Shown: one piece after another, positions 46,083-57,498 of the stretch
How positions within the stretch are numbered: position 1 is the first letter of the stretch
Layout of the letters: the number at the start of each line of letters is the position of its first letter
NCBI GenBank assembly: GCA_030490835.1
Contig: CM059971.1
Location: forward strand, 25,723,817 to 25,787,816
DNA from: Annona cherimola
Taxonomy: Eukaryota > Streptophyta > Magnoliopsida > Magnoliales > Annonaceae
Direction of reading: 5' to 3'
Length of the DNA stretch: 64,000 nucleotides
Notes under the pieces: generated by a model
Database searches by the model: none
Told to the model about the DNA's origin: nothing
The model's input: only the letters and a program-made list of their open reading frames with translations
Translations under genes and position numbers: made by a program

Positions 46083-47119
46083 TTCCTGTTGGGCTAAAAT
46101 CCAATGATATATATTAGTCTCATTAGTCTCATAACTCCAAACATATAGATTGTGGTGTTTTATGAATGTTAGGGCATGTGCATTGCCGACTCAAAATCTT
46201 TTTCTATTAAATTCCAACCACCTTGCTTAACTTTCTAAACTTGGTTTCCACTCCAAAACCATTCTATAAAATGTTGTATTAATGTGTTCCAAGTGCCAAA
46301 TCTGATAAAATATTTAAATTTCTCATTTTCACCTCTTAGGCTCCTAATTTTATTCAGTGTTTATCATATCAATTTTATCAGCGATAATATCAACGATAAT
46401 GTAGTTTGGGAAGTAGCCAATAATAAGAAAAAAGAAAAAAATATATACTTATTTTCTTATTTTTATATGATTTTTGTTCTTATTTTTCCAATATATAATT
46501 TTTCTTATTTTTTATAAACTTCTTTTCTTATTTTGTTTGATTTTATTAGAAGATATTATCGATAAAAATTGTATTGACTATATGTAAAATTGATTTAATT
46601 GTAGATAAAATCAGCGAAATGGGTTTTTTATGTCATTTTAAAAACGGTGGTGATTGAATTTCTCATGGGCATCGGACGGGCATGAATGACGCTCATCATA
46701 TTGGCAGCAACTTGATGTCGAGCTCTGATATAGTGCACTCGAGTGCACTTAGCCTCAATGCACCCGGGTGCTTTAACCCTTTTTTAAAATTTTTTTTGAA
46801 ACTTTTTTTAAAACTGTTAATCTAAGTGTGTTTAACATGTATATTAACTTTTATTATTTTTGGAGTATTTTAGATATTTATTTTTATTTTTGAAAATCAG
46901 TGACATTTTAGTAATTTTAGATTACCTAAAATTTATGTTGTTATCATATGGGATTTCAATAAGGTATTCCACGAAAAACATTAAAAATGCAATTCACATG
47001 TAACAACTTGAGGATTTTCGCCTGATTTTAGTAAATTGTATTTTGCCTAAAATTTCCTACATTTTAGATGCCATCAGATTATACGTGTAATAGTCTCCTA
47101 GCATTCAATTTGCATGATG
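46083..47119. other. AT-rich DNA with partial fold-back sequence
   Basis: No gene. The stretch 46,785-46,925 (AACTGTTAATCTAAGTGTGT, TTTTATTATTTTTGGAG) resembles one arm of MITE family 1. Confidence 0.4.
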
Positions 47120-48150
47120 CCCACAATTCACTGCACCACAATTACGATGCAGTTGCCTCAAAATGGGCCCTACATGATTATAAAATTATAATCTGCTCCA
47201 CCTATTGTAATTAGAATTATGTATTTTATTACCATACCAATTTTAATCCCAATTGAATATCTGCATGGACCTCATCTAAAAATAGTACAAATTCAATGTA
47301 ATAAAATAGTTTGATGTAAATAAAAACTTTAAAGTTGTTTTTTCAACATGTAAATCATTTTCTATAAATTTATATATGGATAATGATTGTATAAAGTATC
47401 AATACATTTAAGTATATGTAAAACCCATTTTGGGCCAAATACATCGTTAATTATGATGCAGTTTCACTGCAAGAAAAAGCTTCATTGCACCACAACTACA
47501 ATGAAGTTATCTCAAATAGGTCCCATATGATCATAAAATTATAATCTACTTCACCCATTGTATTTAGAATTATATATTTTATTATCATATCAATTTTCAT
47601 CCCAAATGGATACGTGTATGGACTCCATTTGAAAATGGTACAAATTCAACGTAAAATAGTTTGATGTAAATAACAACTTTAAAATGTTTTTTGAACATGT
47701 AAATCATTTTCCATAAAATTTATATATAGATAAATAATTATATAAAGTACCAATGCATTTAAGTATATGTAAAGCCCATTTCGGCCAAGTGCACTATTAA
47801 TTATGGTGCAGTTTTACTACATAGAAAAGGTTATATAGATACAGAAATATTCAGGTGCAACATTGTTGAAATGGGTCCCACATGATCATCAAATCATAAT
47901 CTACTCCAACTATTATTTTAGAATAATATATTATATTACTATACTAATTTGAATCCCAATCAGATATGTATATGGGCCCCATCTGAAAATGGTACAAATT
48001 CAATATAATAAATAACTTGATTTAAATAACAACTTTAAAGTAGTTTTTTCAATATATAAACCATTTCCAATAAAATTTATATATGAATAAATGATTGTAT
48101 AAAGTTTCATTGCATTCTAATATGTGTGTTACCCACTTTTGATCAAATGT
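47120..48150. repeat. Three tandem units of about 355 bp
   Basis: Recurring blocks GCACCACAAYTACRATG, GGGYCCYACATGATYATAAA, TCCCAAT-GGATA and AGTATATGTAAARCCCATTT return at about 47,165, 47,518 and 47,873. The units are non-coding and diverged by base changes and small indels. It could be a short satellite array or a tandemly duplicated transposon. Confidence 0.85.
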
Positions 48151-48159
48151 CTGCACTGG

Positions 48160-48803
48160 AATAACTTCCATATATACCCATGTAACCCTTTCAAAATATA
48201 AGATTTTGATCCTTCATAGAAAATTCAATCCATTCATTATATATAACATCATTTGTTTATTTAAGAGACTAAGTTATGGGCCACATTTGTTCAAAAATAT
48301 ATATTCATATGTAAATTATGAAAAAAGCTTAGATTATTTACATATGTATTATAATGTAATAATACTTTAAAGAATCATTTATTCACATAGAAATGATATT
48401 TTGGACGGTTTAGATGTCGAAAATACTACTTTAAAATTGGTATTTTAGCATTTTCATAATTTACACATGAATGTTTATAATTTTTTTAACAAATGTGGTC
48501 TATGAACATACTTAATCCAAAATATCATTTCTATGTGAATAAATGATTCTATAAAGTATTATTACATTCTAATACATGCGTAAATAAATTTAAGCATTTT
48601 TCATAATTTACACATGGACATATATATTTTTGAACAAATATGACCCTTAAACATACTTGATTAGGATGAAAATTAGTTTTCTAGATAAATAAATAATGTT
48701 AAATATAATTAATGGATTGGATTTTTTATCAATGATCAAAATCTTAAATTTTCAAGGGATAATATGGGTCCGCTTCTATGTAACCCGATTTAATAGAAGC
48801 GTG
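48160..48803. mobile_element. MITE (family 3) with about 250-bp inverted ends
   Basis: The left end CCCATGTAACCCTTTCAAAA, TCAATCCATTCATTATATAT is mirrored on the right by TTAATGGATTGGATTTTTTA and ATATGGGTCCGCTTCTATG. The two halves meet near 48,490. Confidence 0.75.
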
Positions 48804-48807
48804 ACTG

Positions 48808-48833
48808 TATGTGTGTGTGTGTGTGTGTGTGTA
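48808..48833. repeat. (TG)n microsatellite
   Basis: About 12 TG units between two family 3 MITEs. Confidence 0.95.
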
Positions 48834-48842
48834 TTATATACT

Positions 48843-49270
48843 GGGTCCGCTTCTTTGTAACCAGGTTACGTAAAAGCAGACCCATGTAACTCTTTCAAAA
48901 TCTAAGATTTTAGTTCTTGATGAAAAATATAATTCATCATTGTACTTAAAATCATTTGTTTATCTAGGGGATCAAGTTTTATCCCAATCAAGTATGTTTA
49001 TAGGTCACATTTTGTTAGAAAATATATATATTCATGTGTAAATTACGAAAAATGTTAAAATATCAATTTAAAATAGTATTTTTGACATCTAAACCGTCCA
49101 AAATATCATTTCTATGCGAATAAATGATTTTATAAAGTATTATTACATTTTAATACATATGTAAATAGATATAAGCATTTTTTCATAATTTATACATAAA
49201 TAAATATATATATATATATATTTGAGCAAATGTGGCTTATAAACATTCTTGATTGGGATGAAGTACATTC
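48843..49270. mobile_element. MITE (family 3), truncated second copy
   Basis: It begins GGGTCCGCTTCTTTGTAACC and repeats the family's interior (TCTAAGATTTTAGTTCTTGA, CATTTCTATGCGAATAAATG), but loses the right terminal part near 49,265. Confidence 0.65.
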
Positions 49271-49913
49271 CAAAGCCTGATTTTGCCTTTTATGCAAGAC
49301 CATTCCGTAATATAGATCCATTTGTAGAGAACATGTATGATGGGAAAGAGTAAATGCAGTTATATCTAATGTAAGGAGTTCTATTTTGGAATGAGTGACT
49401 TAGTGATCAAATGCACATGCCCTTCTTTGTTGGTGTATGGACTCTGAAATGTTTAATGGATACTATAATATGCAAATTAGGTTTGACTCTCTTTTCTTTG
49501 CCCAAATTAACTTCCAAGTTCCAAGATATAGCAAAAAGGAAAGACATGTTTATATAGTTAGTCATTGCCTGATTCATATAATATAATAATAATCTAAGAG
49601 ATGTTTTTCATTATCATTGTGTAGCTTTTAATTATTTTAGTGTTTATCACACCTTGTTGCAATACAACCCACTGTTCTTAGAACTGGATCGGCTGGTTAT
49701 CGATAGCAAATCTAGTTCGTTAATACATAGTCTGATTTAAAGGCAAGAATCTATGGAACCGATTGAACCGCAATTCAACCATTGAAACTGGTTTAAATTG
49801 GTTTAGCTAGCCTAGAGAAATCAAAAGAAATCATAACAACTGTACCGAAAGTGGAAATTCCATTTGTTATTTTTATGTTGTAGAAATTTCATGTCATGCC
49901 TTGTCAAATTTAG
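49271..49913. other. No gene recognised
   Basis: AT-rich intergenic sequence. A stretch near 49,680-49,800 has word repeats (ACCGATTGAACC, AACTGGTTTAAATTGG) common in plant non-coding hAT-like elements, without visible ends. Confidence 0.4.
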
Positions 49914-50176
49914 GGTGTGTTTGGGAAATGATAAAAATTTTCGTTGAAAATTTTTTTGGTAAAAAAGTTTTTGAAATAATGTAAAATAATGTGATATGAT
50001 AGGGTAATAATGAGGATTAAAGAGAAAAAGGTTAAAATAGATAAGTTAGTTATATGGATAGTTGTGTCGAAATAATTGAAAAGTAGAGTAGTTTGTTTCT
50101 GAAGATATAAAAAAAGGTAGTTATAAAGAGTGAAAAGTTTAAAATTGAGAAGCTTATGGTATAACAAAAACATCCT
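49914..50176. mobile_element. MITE (family 2)
   Basis: The start GTGTGTTTGGGAAATGATAA and interior (GATATGATAGGGTAATAATG, GAAATAATTGAAAAGTAGAG) align with the reverse complement of 25,734-26,027. The minus-strand frame at 49,910-50,173 is a by-product. Confidence 0.75.
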
Positions 50177-50249
50177 TAAAAACTATCTTCCATCTGCATG
50201 CATCATGAAAAGAGTTATAATTTTAATTTTAAATATTCTTGAATGATAC

Positions 50250-51000
50250 TAATGTAGGGCACGAAGAAGCTTTCTTAAACTAGCATTTATTTTGTTTAGG
50301 ATTTTCATTTTGGAAGTTCCTTTTATTTTAGATTAGTATTATTAGTTCAAGTAATATTTTGATTGTTCTAGGTTATTTATTCTACTTTTAGTTCTTTCTT
50401 AACTTGTAGGTTTACTTACGGTACAAATTTACTTATTGAGCAAGGTTCCTCATTGTGTTGGTTTTGTTTCCTTATAGCTTATGTTGTCTTTTCTTATAAA
50501 TAGGGTTATTTGAGTTCTACATAAGACAATTTATTTTGATAATGGGATAAGATCCTAATTTTAGATTCTACATAAGACAATTTATTTTGATAATGGGATA
50601 AGATCCTAATTTTAGATTCTACATAAGACAATTTATTTTGATAATGAGATAAGATCCTTATTTTTCTAAAATTATCTTCTTCTCTTCTTTTTCTTCTGAT
50701 TTTTTCCTTCATCTCTAATTCTTTTAATTCTCCCCATTTCTTCCCTTCTTATCCCTTTTAGAGGTTTCTTCATCTTTATTCTATCTTCTTCTCTACTCAT
50801 CCTGCATCGCTTTTCTTCCTACACCTTTGCTACTCCTTTAATTCTTTCTTTGGCCTTCTTCTTAGTCCAAATTCATTTGTGGTATCTCTCCTTTCTTCTC
50901 TTCTTATCTTATTTAAAGGATCTCCCCCCTTTCTTCCAAAGTCATCCCTTTTAATTGATTTAGAGCATCTCGTCTTGTATTAGATACATCTTGCTTTACA
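50250..51000 (+). mobile_element. Possible solo LTR or LTR fragment
   Basis: A TATA box TATAAATAGGG (about 50,496) is followed by a CT-rich leader (50,680-50,960) that resembles the reverse complement of the gypsy LTR region at 45,700-45,830. No TG...CA boundary could be fixed and no primer site found. Confidence 0.35.
50515..50667. repeat. 51-bp tandem repeat, three units
   Basis: Units begin TTCTACATAAGACAATTTAT at 50,515, 50,566 and 50,617 with a single change in the third unit. Because 51 is a multiple of three it opens a frame on the minus strand (50,506-50,712), which I reject as a gene. Confidence 0.95.
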
Positions 51001-51242
51001 TGTACACATACATATATACCTCTACCAAAGTTATCTATTGTGCATATGTGTTCAACAATTTAATTGGGCTATTTTTTCATTTTTTATTTTTTAAGAATTT
51101 ATCATATAGTTCTTAAATCCAGGCCACATATCTTATTTTGTATTATATAAAAATTTATATTAATTAGATTTATATAATAGACAATAAATGTAAATTCGTA
51201 AGATTGTTTATAATTATTATTTTTTTTATAAAAGGAATCACT

Positions 51243-51283
51243 CTATCCCTACTCCCCTTTAATATTAAAGGGATTAGGGATAG
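51243..51283 (-). other. Conserved hairpin at the LINE 3' end (copy 2)
   Basis: 41 nt with arms CTATCCCTAATCCCTTT and AAAGGGGAGTAGGGATAG (minus strand). It is the same length and place as in LINE1, with compensating differences in the arms and a changed loop. Confidence 0.7.
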
Positions 51284-51316
51284 AGTAATCCATGCAATTT
51301 ATTGCCAAAAAATTGT

Positions 51317-54300
51317 CTATACAAATTTTTCCACGTATAGCTTGGGGGGGTTGCCCCACCAAAACTGGTGGTTCACAGAAGAAACTAAAACCAATTCGGC
51401 TAAGGAATGAGCAACTGCATTTCCTTGCCGAAGTACATGATGGACCGAAAATGAATCGATGGCATTGAGTATATTCCTGATTTCAGCAATAATAAAACCC
51501 ACGTGGGAGGTAATGGGTTCATTGTTGGACAGATAGTTGCATAATATGAGTGAATCTGTTTCAATCTGTGCCTGTCTGGCATTAATCTGAAGCGCCCATC
51601 TCAGCCCCAACAGCCTCCATGAATAACGGTTCCATCACACCAACTTGTCTCCACCCTTTCGCTGCAACAAATACACCATGGGAGTTTCTAATAACAGCTG
51701 CACAACCGAAAAAACCCAAATCCCCATGACTGCGAGCATCCACATTTATCTTGACAAACTCCGTCAGTGGCTTGGATTAACGGGGCACAAGAGATCTGTC
51801 CAAAAGACCCGTTTGAATGAGCATATTAGCACTCCTATGCTGGTTAAGGAACTCCGAACACCAGGCCAATGTGTCTATGAATTTTGGTTGAGGTCCCTTC
51901 TCTCTGAGCTTGTTCCATAAATATCATACCCTCTAACAGCTCAAAATGAAAAAAGCAAGATCTTCGGACCTATTCTCCTGCACTATGGTTTCCAACATCT
52001 CCCTGAATGTTACCCCCTGATTAACCATCCTTGCACCTTTCTTACAAATCCCATCGGTCACCGCACACCTCAGGAACAAATGATTTGCTTCTTCAGTATC
52101 ATTCTTGCACAAAACACAACATGGATCCCCGACAATGCCCCTATGAGTTAGATTTAGCAAGGTGGGAAGGGCATTTTTGACAAGTCTCCATCCAAAAATT
52201 ATGACTTTACTTGGGAGTTTCATCTGCCATATTGCCTTATAACTCCCAGAGAGGGTCGGGTTATCATCATCTGAGGACAATAATCTATATGCCAATTTTA
52301 CTGTGTAGAATCCATTTGCTTCATGCTTCTAAAATATACAGTCCTCCGCATTCCCTTGGGGAAGAGGGATCCGATTGACCATTTACCATGTGGCCTCCCC
52401 CACGCAACCACCACCCGGTCCTTGTTCCATGAATTTGTGTCACCATTAATAAAGTGGCTAACCCTCACATCCTCCGGGATTGATAACGGAAGGGGTCCCG
52501 CCTTCTCAACCATAGATTCGAGCCAAATATCGACAAAAAACTTTACTCGATTCCCATATCCAATTCTCTATTTGCAGCCCCTTTGAATCACATCTAGCGC
52601 CTTCAATACACTTTTCCAGGTGTAAGAGTCAGATGGCTTTGCCTTACAAGTCCAGATGTCTGAGTTTGGGAAGTATCTGGCCTTAAGAACTTTGTGACAT
52701 AAAGATGTGTTACACGACACTAACCTCCATACTTGTTTTGCTAGAAGGGCATAGTTGAATTTATAGAAATCCCTAAATCCAATGCCACTCGATCGCTTTG
52801 GCTTACACATATCCTTCTATGCCACCCAGCTCGGTTTCCTTTCACTATCCTTCTCTCCCCACCAAAATTTACTAAGCATCTCATTAATGTCATTACAAAA
52901 AGATTTGGGCAGTAAAAAGATACTCATGGTATGCGAAGGGATAGCCTGAGCAACCGCCTTGATTAACACCTCTTTTCCACCCCACGAGAGCAACTTACCT
53001 TTCCATCCTTGAATTCGATTCCATATACGTTCTTTAAGGCCCTTGAATAGTCCAACTTCGGATCTTCCAAGCCAGGCCAGGAGGCCTAGGTATTAGTGGA
53101 AATCATTTCCAGCAGAACCTAATAGTTGGATCATCTCCCTCCTTGCAGAACTTTCCATATTAGTGTTGAAGAAAACCGTGGTTTTGTCCACGTTTACCAT
53201 CTGGCCCGAGGAAGCCGCATATTGATTTAGAATGTCTAAAAAATTCTTGATGTCTCTCCCATCCGCCCTAAGGAAGATAATCGCGTCATCTACAAATAGC
53301 AGATGAGTAATCGTTGGGCCCTACGGTTGAAGTCTAATGCCATGAATTACTCCACTAGCAGCCGCATAAGAGATCAGAGCAAAAAGACCCTCCGCACATA
53401 ATAAGAAGAGGTATGGAGATAGCGGGTCTCCTTACCTTAACCCCCTATGAGGTTGGAAGTATGAGGATTTGAAGCCATTTACATTTACTCTGTATCTTAC
53501 CGTTGTTATGCAACTCATGATCCAATTGATCCACGCCATGCTGAAATTCATAGCCCCCATCATCCTTTTGAGGAAGTTCCATTCAACCCGGTCATAGGCC
53601 TTCGATATATCCAACTTAATAGCCATCTCTTGCTTGCACCCTTTCTTGCGCCTTCGAAGTGAGTGGATTGCTTCATAGGCGATCAACATGTTGTTTATGA
53701 TAAGCCGCCCAGGAACAAAAGTGCTTTGTTCTTCCCCGATGATATCGTGGAGTACCAATTTAAGTCTGTTGGTTAGGACCTTTGCCAAAATTTTATAGAC
53801 CACATTGTATAGGCTAATAGGTCTAAAATGAGATAATACATTAGCTCCAGCCCTTTTTGGAATCAAAATTAGTGTGGTTGAATTTGATTCCCTTATGTGC
53901 TTGCAAAGTTGGGTAGGATTACTCTCCTCCATGAACAACTTGCACCACTTGATGATCTCTCTACCCACGGTGTTCCAGTGTTTTTGATAAAATCCGGCCA
54001 ACATCCCATCCGAACCCGGGGCTTTAGTAGGACTCATTCCTTTGATTGCTTTGACAACTTTCTCAGTCTGCAATGGTTTGGTTAGAGACAGCTTTTGTTC
54101 ATCGGAAATTCTTCTTGTGATATGATTCTCCACCCATAGCGCCTCCCTATGTTCAGATACGGAATAAGCCTCAGAGAAGTGCTTAATTGTCATATTCATC
54201 AACTGGTCCTAGTCCTTAACCCGGTCACCATGCTGGTCCCTCAACACCTTTATAAAATTTGTTCATCATCTGTTGGAGGCAATACAATGGAAAAAACCTA

Positions 54301-55401
54301 TATTTTTGTCGCCCTCCTAAAGCCAATGTGACTTTTCCCTCATTCTCCAAAATTTCTCCTCATCTTTCAGCAAAAGATTGATCTGGGATTTTAGCTTATG
54401 CATAGATTCATCCCTTTCGTAACTAGGCCTCATACCCATCATTGAATCAAGCTCCCTTTGCTTTCGCTCAATTTCTTTCCGGAGGTTGCCTCTCCTCCTA
54501 CAATTCCACTTACAAAGTTCGATACCATACCGATTAATCTTCCAAGAAAGCTTTTCATTAGTATGCAAAACCGTTGGAGGTTCGGATTCCCATACTTGGT
54601 TTACAATTCTAGTAGCTTCTTTTTCTCGGGCCCAAAATAGCTCATATTTGAATTCCCATGGCGGTTTCCTCCTTCCTCCTTTTGAATCAAGTACCAGCAA
54701 GATGGGGCAATGGTCTGAAGTGGGAGCCGATAAATGATTGATTTTTGCATGAGAAAACAAATTCATCCAAGACAGAGAAGCAAGCCCCCTATCCAACATC
54801 GCTTCCACTCTTTGTTGTCCCCTTCTATTGTTTCTCCATGTCATGGTCGCACTAGTAAAACCAATATCCTGCAAATTACATCTGTCTATGGTCTCACAAA
54901 AAAGGTCCATTTGTGTCTGGGAGCGAGTCCTCCTGCTAATATATTCTCTTGGGCTCAATACTTCATTGAAATCTCCCATAACTAGCCAAAGGATCACTCC
55001 TCCTAATGCTCAAGGTATTGAGAATATTCTAGCTTTGGTGTCGATGGTGAGTTTCAGGGTGATTGTAGAAACCAGTGAACAACCATCCAAGAAAATCTGC
55101 ATCGATGTGGTGGATAGAGAAGCTCTTGATGCATGTTGGTTTGTCGTTATTCCACAAAAGAGCCAAGCGTCCCCTCCTAGCATCTGGTTCCACAACAAAG
55201 CAGCATTTAAACTTAAGTCTTCTTCTGATGCCCTCCTATCTCTTTTGAGTTACATTTTGTTTCACAAAGGAAGATCAAACAGGGACCTTGTTTCATGACC
55301 AAATCAAGAAGACTACTAATCGCTCGTGGGTTCCCAAGCCCATGAAAATTCCAGGCTAGTAGGGCCAAAGTAGATGAGGCGGGGCTGGGGACTCCCCACA
55401 A
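51317..55401 (-). pseudogene. LINE2 ORF2: endonuclease, reverse transcriptase, RNase H (broken)
   Basis: Endonuclease start LALLAWNFHGLGNP near 55,350, VMGDFNEVL and AMLDRGLASLSW, APTSDHCPI in 54,317-54,997. Reverse transcriptase in 53,432-54,202 (KAPGSDGM, FRPISLYNVVYKILAKVL, EEQSTFVPGR, KLDISKAYDRVEW) continues in another frame to FVDDA (about 53,290). The zinc-binding region lies in 51,933-52,295 (LPSKVIIFGWRL, CVLCKNDTEEANHLFLRC), and RNase H in 51,317-51,610 (ALQINARQAQIETDS, VLRQGNAVAHSLAEL). Several stops and frame changes separate these pieces. The small plus-strand frames in this stretch are shadows. Confidence 0.92.
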
Positions 55402-55792
55402 CCTTCACCTCATCCATGTCGTTACTCTCTTGACTTTTCCACCGTTTTTGCATCTCCGGGTGTTCACCTAGATCGCTCTCCCGACCTCGCTTTTCGACTC
55501 CTATCGCTTTGCCTTCCAACGATTCAAATTTCCCCATGTCTTGCCCCCTTCTAGCCCTCCTCTTCCATTTACCATTCATCTGATTGATTTCCATGCCGCC
55601 TTCATTTTGCCTCCATCTCAATCTAGATCTGTTACCCGCTGAAGTCACGTCATGATCATGTAAGAGCCTTCCATTAGCCGCCATGTGGTCATCATGGAAC
55701 ACTTGAACATCAAACAGCACGTTAGCTTCATCTCCCTCACCAAGCAGTCGAGCCCCTTCCACTCTCCCCCATTTCTTCTTTTTAATAGGTGC
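55402..55792 (-). pseudogene. LINE2 ORF1-like fragment
   Basis: A 148-codon frame (55,316-55,762) with basic stretches (KWKRRARRGQD) and acidic parts lies upstream of ORF2. The position suggests the C-terminal part of the ORF1 nucleic-acid-binding protein. It is cut by the copia insertion. Confidence 0.5.
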
Positions 55793-55919
55793 TGTTGGAA
55801 ATATGTGGAAAACAAGTTAAATCTATGTTTTGATGATTAACAAATCAATTTGAGTAAGTCTTGGCTACTAACAAGTTTGTGAAAATATTTAAGGAATAAT
55901 CATTTGAAGAAAATCAAAG

Positions 55920-56690
55920 CCAAGTCGTATCCCAAGTCGACTCCAAGATCGACTTCAAAGCATGCAAAACTGTCCAGAGTTGAAAACGGGAGAAGAGCAA
56001 GTGAAGTCGCAGGCCAAGTCGACTCCACCTGCGACTTGGGTAGCCAAGTCGCAAACGAAGTCGACCTCGACATCGACCTCAGATGACAAAAACTGTCCAG
56101 AGTCGAAGCTCAGAACACGAAGTGCCGAAGTCGCACCCCAAGTCGACTCCACGTGCGACTTGAGGTGAAGTCGCAGCCGAAGTCGACTCCGACATCGACT
56201 TCGATCGGGCAGAGGCGATTTTTCAGAAGATAAGCTGGAATGCATATTCAAGATGAAATCAAGTCATGAGTCAAATGCGAAGCAAGGAGCTTAAATCAAT
56301 CATGCAAGGGTCAAGCTCTTCAAGATTCACAAGATCCAAATGTTCAAGATTCAAGGATTTAAGGTTTGCAAATCTTGGAGCTAATGAAAGCAAGACACCA
56401 TGATCCAAAGAGTAACAAAAATTGCAAAGGAATTAAAAGGCTTGAGAAAGACTAAGCAAAACAAAAGTTTCAAAGTTCCAAGTTCATAAAGCCAACTGTC
56501 GAGGTGAAGTCGAACCCGAAGTCGACTCCACCTGCGACTTGGGTCAAGTCGAGAACCCAAGTCGAACCTGACTGGAACTTGAAGTTGCGACGGAGAAGCG
56601 AAGTCGCACCCGAAGTCGACTCCATCTGCGACTTGGGCGAAGTCGCATCCGAAGTCGACTCCACCTGCGACTTGGGTCGCAACGGTCGGA
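55920..56690. repeat. AAGTCG/CGACTT inverted motif array
   Basis: About 18 AAGTCG words and at least six inverted CGACTT words occur in two clusters, most within a unit of the form AAGTCGCAnn, CAAGTCGACTCCA, CCTGCGACTT. Neighbouring AAGTCGCAGG and CCTGCGACTT are exact inverted repeats flanking a GTCGAC palindrome, so each unit can form a hairpin. The array is copied in the right LTR (62,817-63,590). Confidence 0.9.
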
Positions 56691-56758
56691 ATTAATTCGA
56701 ACGTTGGCGCATTAAATGCGCGCCACCTACCTTCTAACGTTCGGATTTCCTCCAAAAT

Positions 56759-56767
56759 TATAAATAG
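56759..56767 (+). promoter_or_regulatory. TATA box of the copia LTR
   Basis: TATAAATAG, just after the AAGTCG array; the transcription start would be about 30 bp downstream. The same box is in the right LTR at 63,656-63,664. Confidence 0.8.
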
Positions 56768-57452
56768 CATTCATGGTGGACGAGGGAAGTAGTTGGAAAA
56801 CATTAAGTGAGCATAACTCCTATCTACAAGAGCATTAAAGTGATCAAGCCAATCAAGAGAGGAAGAACTACACTTCAAAACTGCAAGAGCTTCACTTCAG
56901 ATTCTTCAAAGCCTACCACAAGTTCTTCTCTGTGCCAAACTGCTTCTACACATCTGTAAAGTGTAGATTTCTTTCATTGATTATTTATTTGTATTGAACT
57001 TGATTTAGCTTGGGTAGCTAAGATCAAGTGATAGCAAAGTAGTGTGTGATTGGAGTGTGACTCATCACCTACTTGTGCTAGTTGTTGATGCCCCCTAGAG
57101 CTAGAATCTAGAAGAGAGCAAGAGGCTCTAGTTGTATATGCCCCCTAGAGCTTTGAATCTAGAAGAGAGCAAGAGGCTCTAATTGTATTGAGAGAATACA
57201 ATAGTGGAACCCAAGTCACAAGGTGTGTGAGCTTGGAAGAGTGGAGTAGGGAGGTTGCCCGAACCACTATAAAAATTCTTGTCTACTTGTTTTTATTTCT
57301 GCTCTCTACATTACTTTGCTTTCCATTATGTTTCTTCATTCAAGGGGATTAATTCTACAAGGGGTTAAGTTTTTAAGTTACCAAAGAAATTTTTAAGAAC
57401 CCAATTCACCCCTCCCCTCTTGGGTTTTGCCATCTATTCGGGACCCAACAAG

Positions 57453-57464
57453 TGGTATCAGAGC
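57453..57464 (+). other. Copia primer-binding site (initiator tRNA-Met)
   Basis: TGGTATCAGAGC, two bases after the left LTR, complementary to the 3' end of initiator tRNA-Met. It is where minus-strand DNA synthesis would start. Confidence 0.95.
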
Positions 57465-57498
57465 AGGTCTTTGAATTGAACCAAAGAGATCCAACCTT

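Larger units (their letters stand above)
51230..55792 (-). mobile_element. LINE retrotransposon 2 (minus strand, cut by copia)
   Basis: Same family as LINE1, read from 55,792 down to a short A-rich tail at about 51,213-51,230. Its 5' part stops at 55,792 where the copia LTR begins, and the rest must lie beyond the right LTR outside the window. Domain order matches LINE1. It is also dead, but its reverse transcriptase keeps FVDD where LINE1 has FAND. Confidence 0.9.
55793..57450 (+). repeat. Left LTR of the copia element (1,658 bp)
   Basis: Begins TGTTGGAAAT and ends GGGACCCAACA. It contains an AAGTCG/CGACTT array (about 55,920-56,215 and 56,500-56,685), a TATA box TATAAATAG at 56,759-56,767 and a tandem duplication of about 51 bp (57,082-57,183, anchors TGCCCCCTAGAG at 57,089 and 57,139). 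Open frames on both strands here follow from the array and are not genes. Confidence 0.95.

Noticed and set aside
50506..50712. 68-codon minus-strand frame with three 17-residue repeats
   Set aside because: It results from a 51-bp non-coding tandem repeat, with no start context or homology.
55955..56770. Several open frames on both strands in the copia LTRs (also 62,852-63,667)
   Set aside because: They are created by the AAGTCG/CGACTT array and occur identically in both LTRs. LTRs of this type are not coding.
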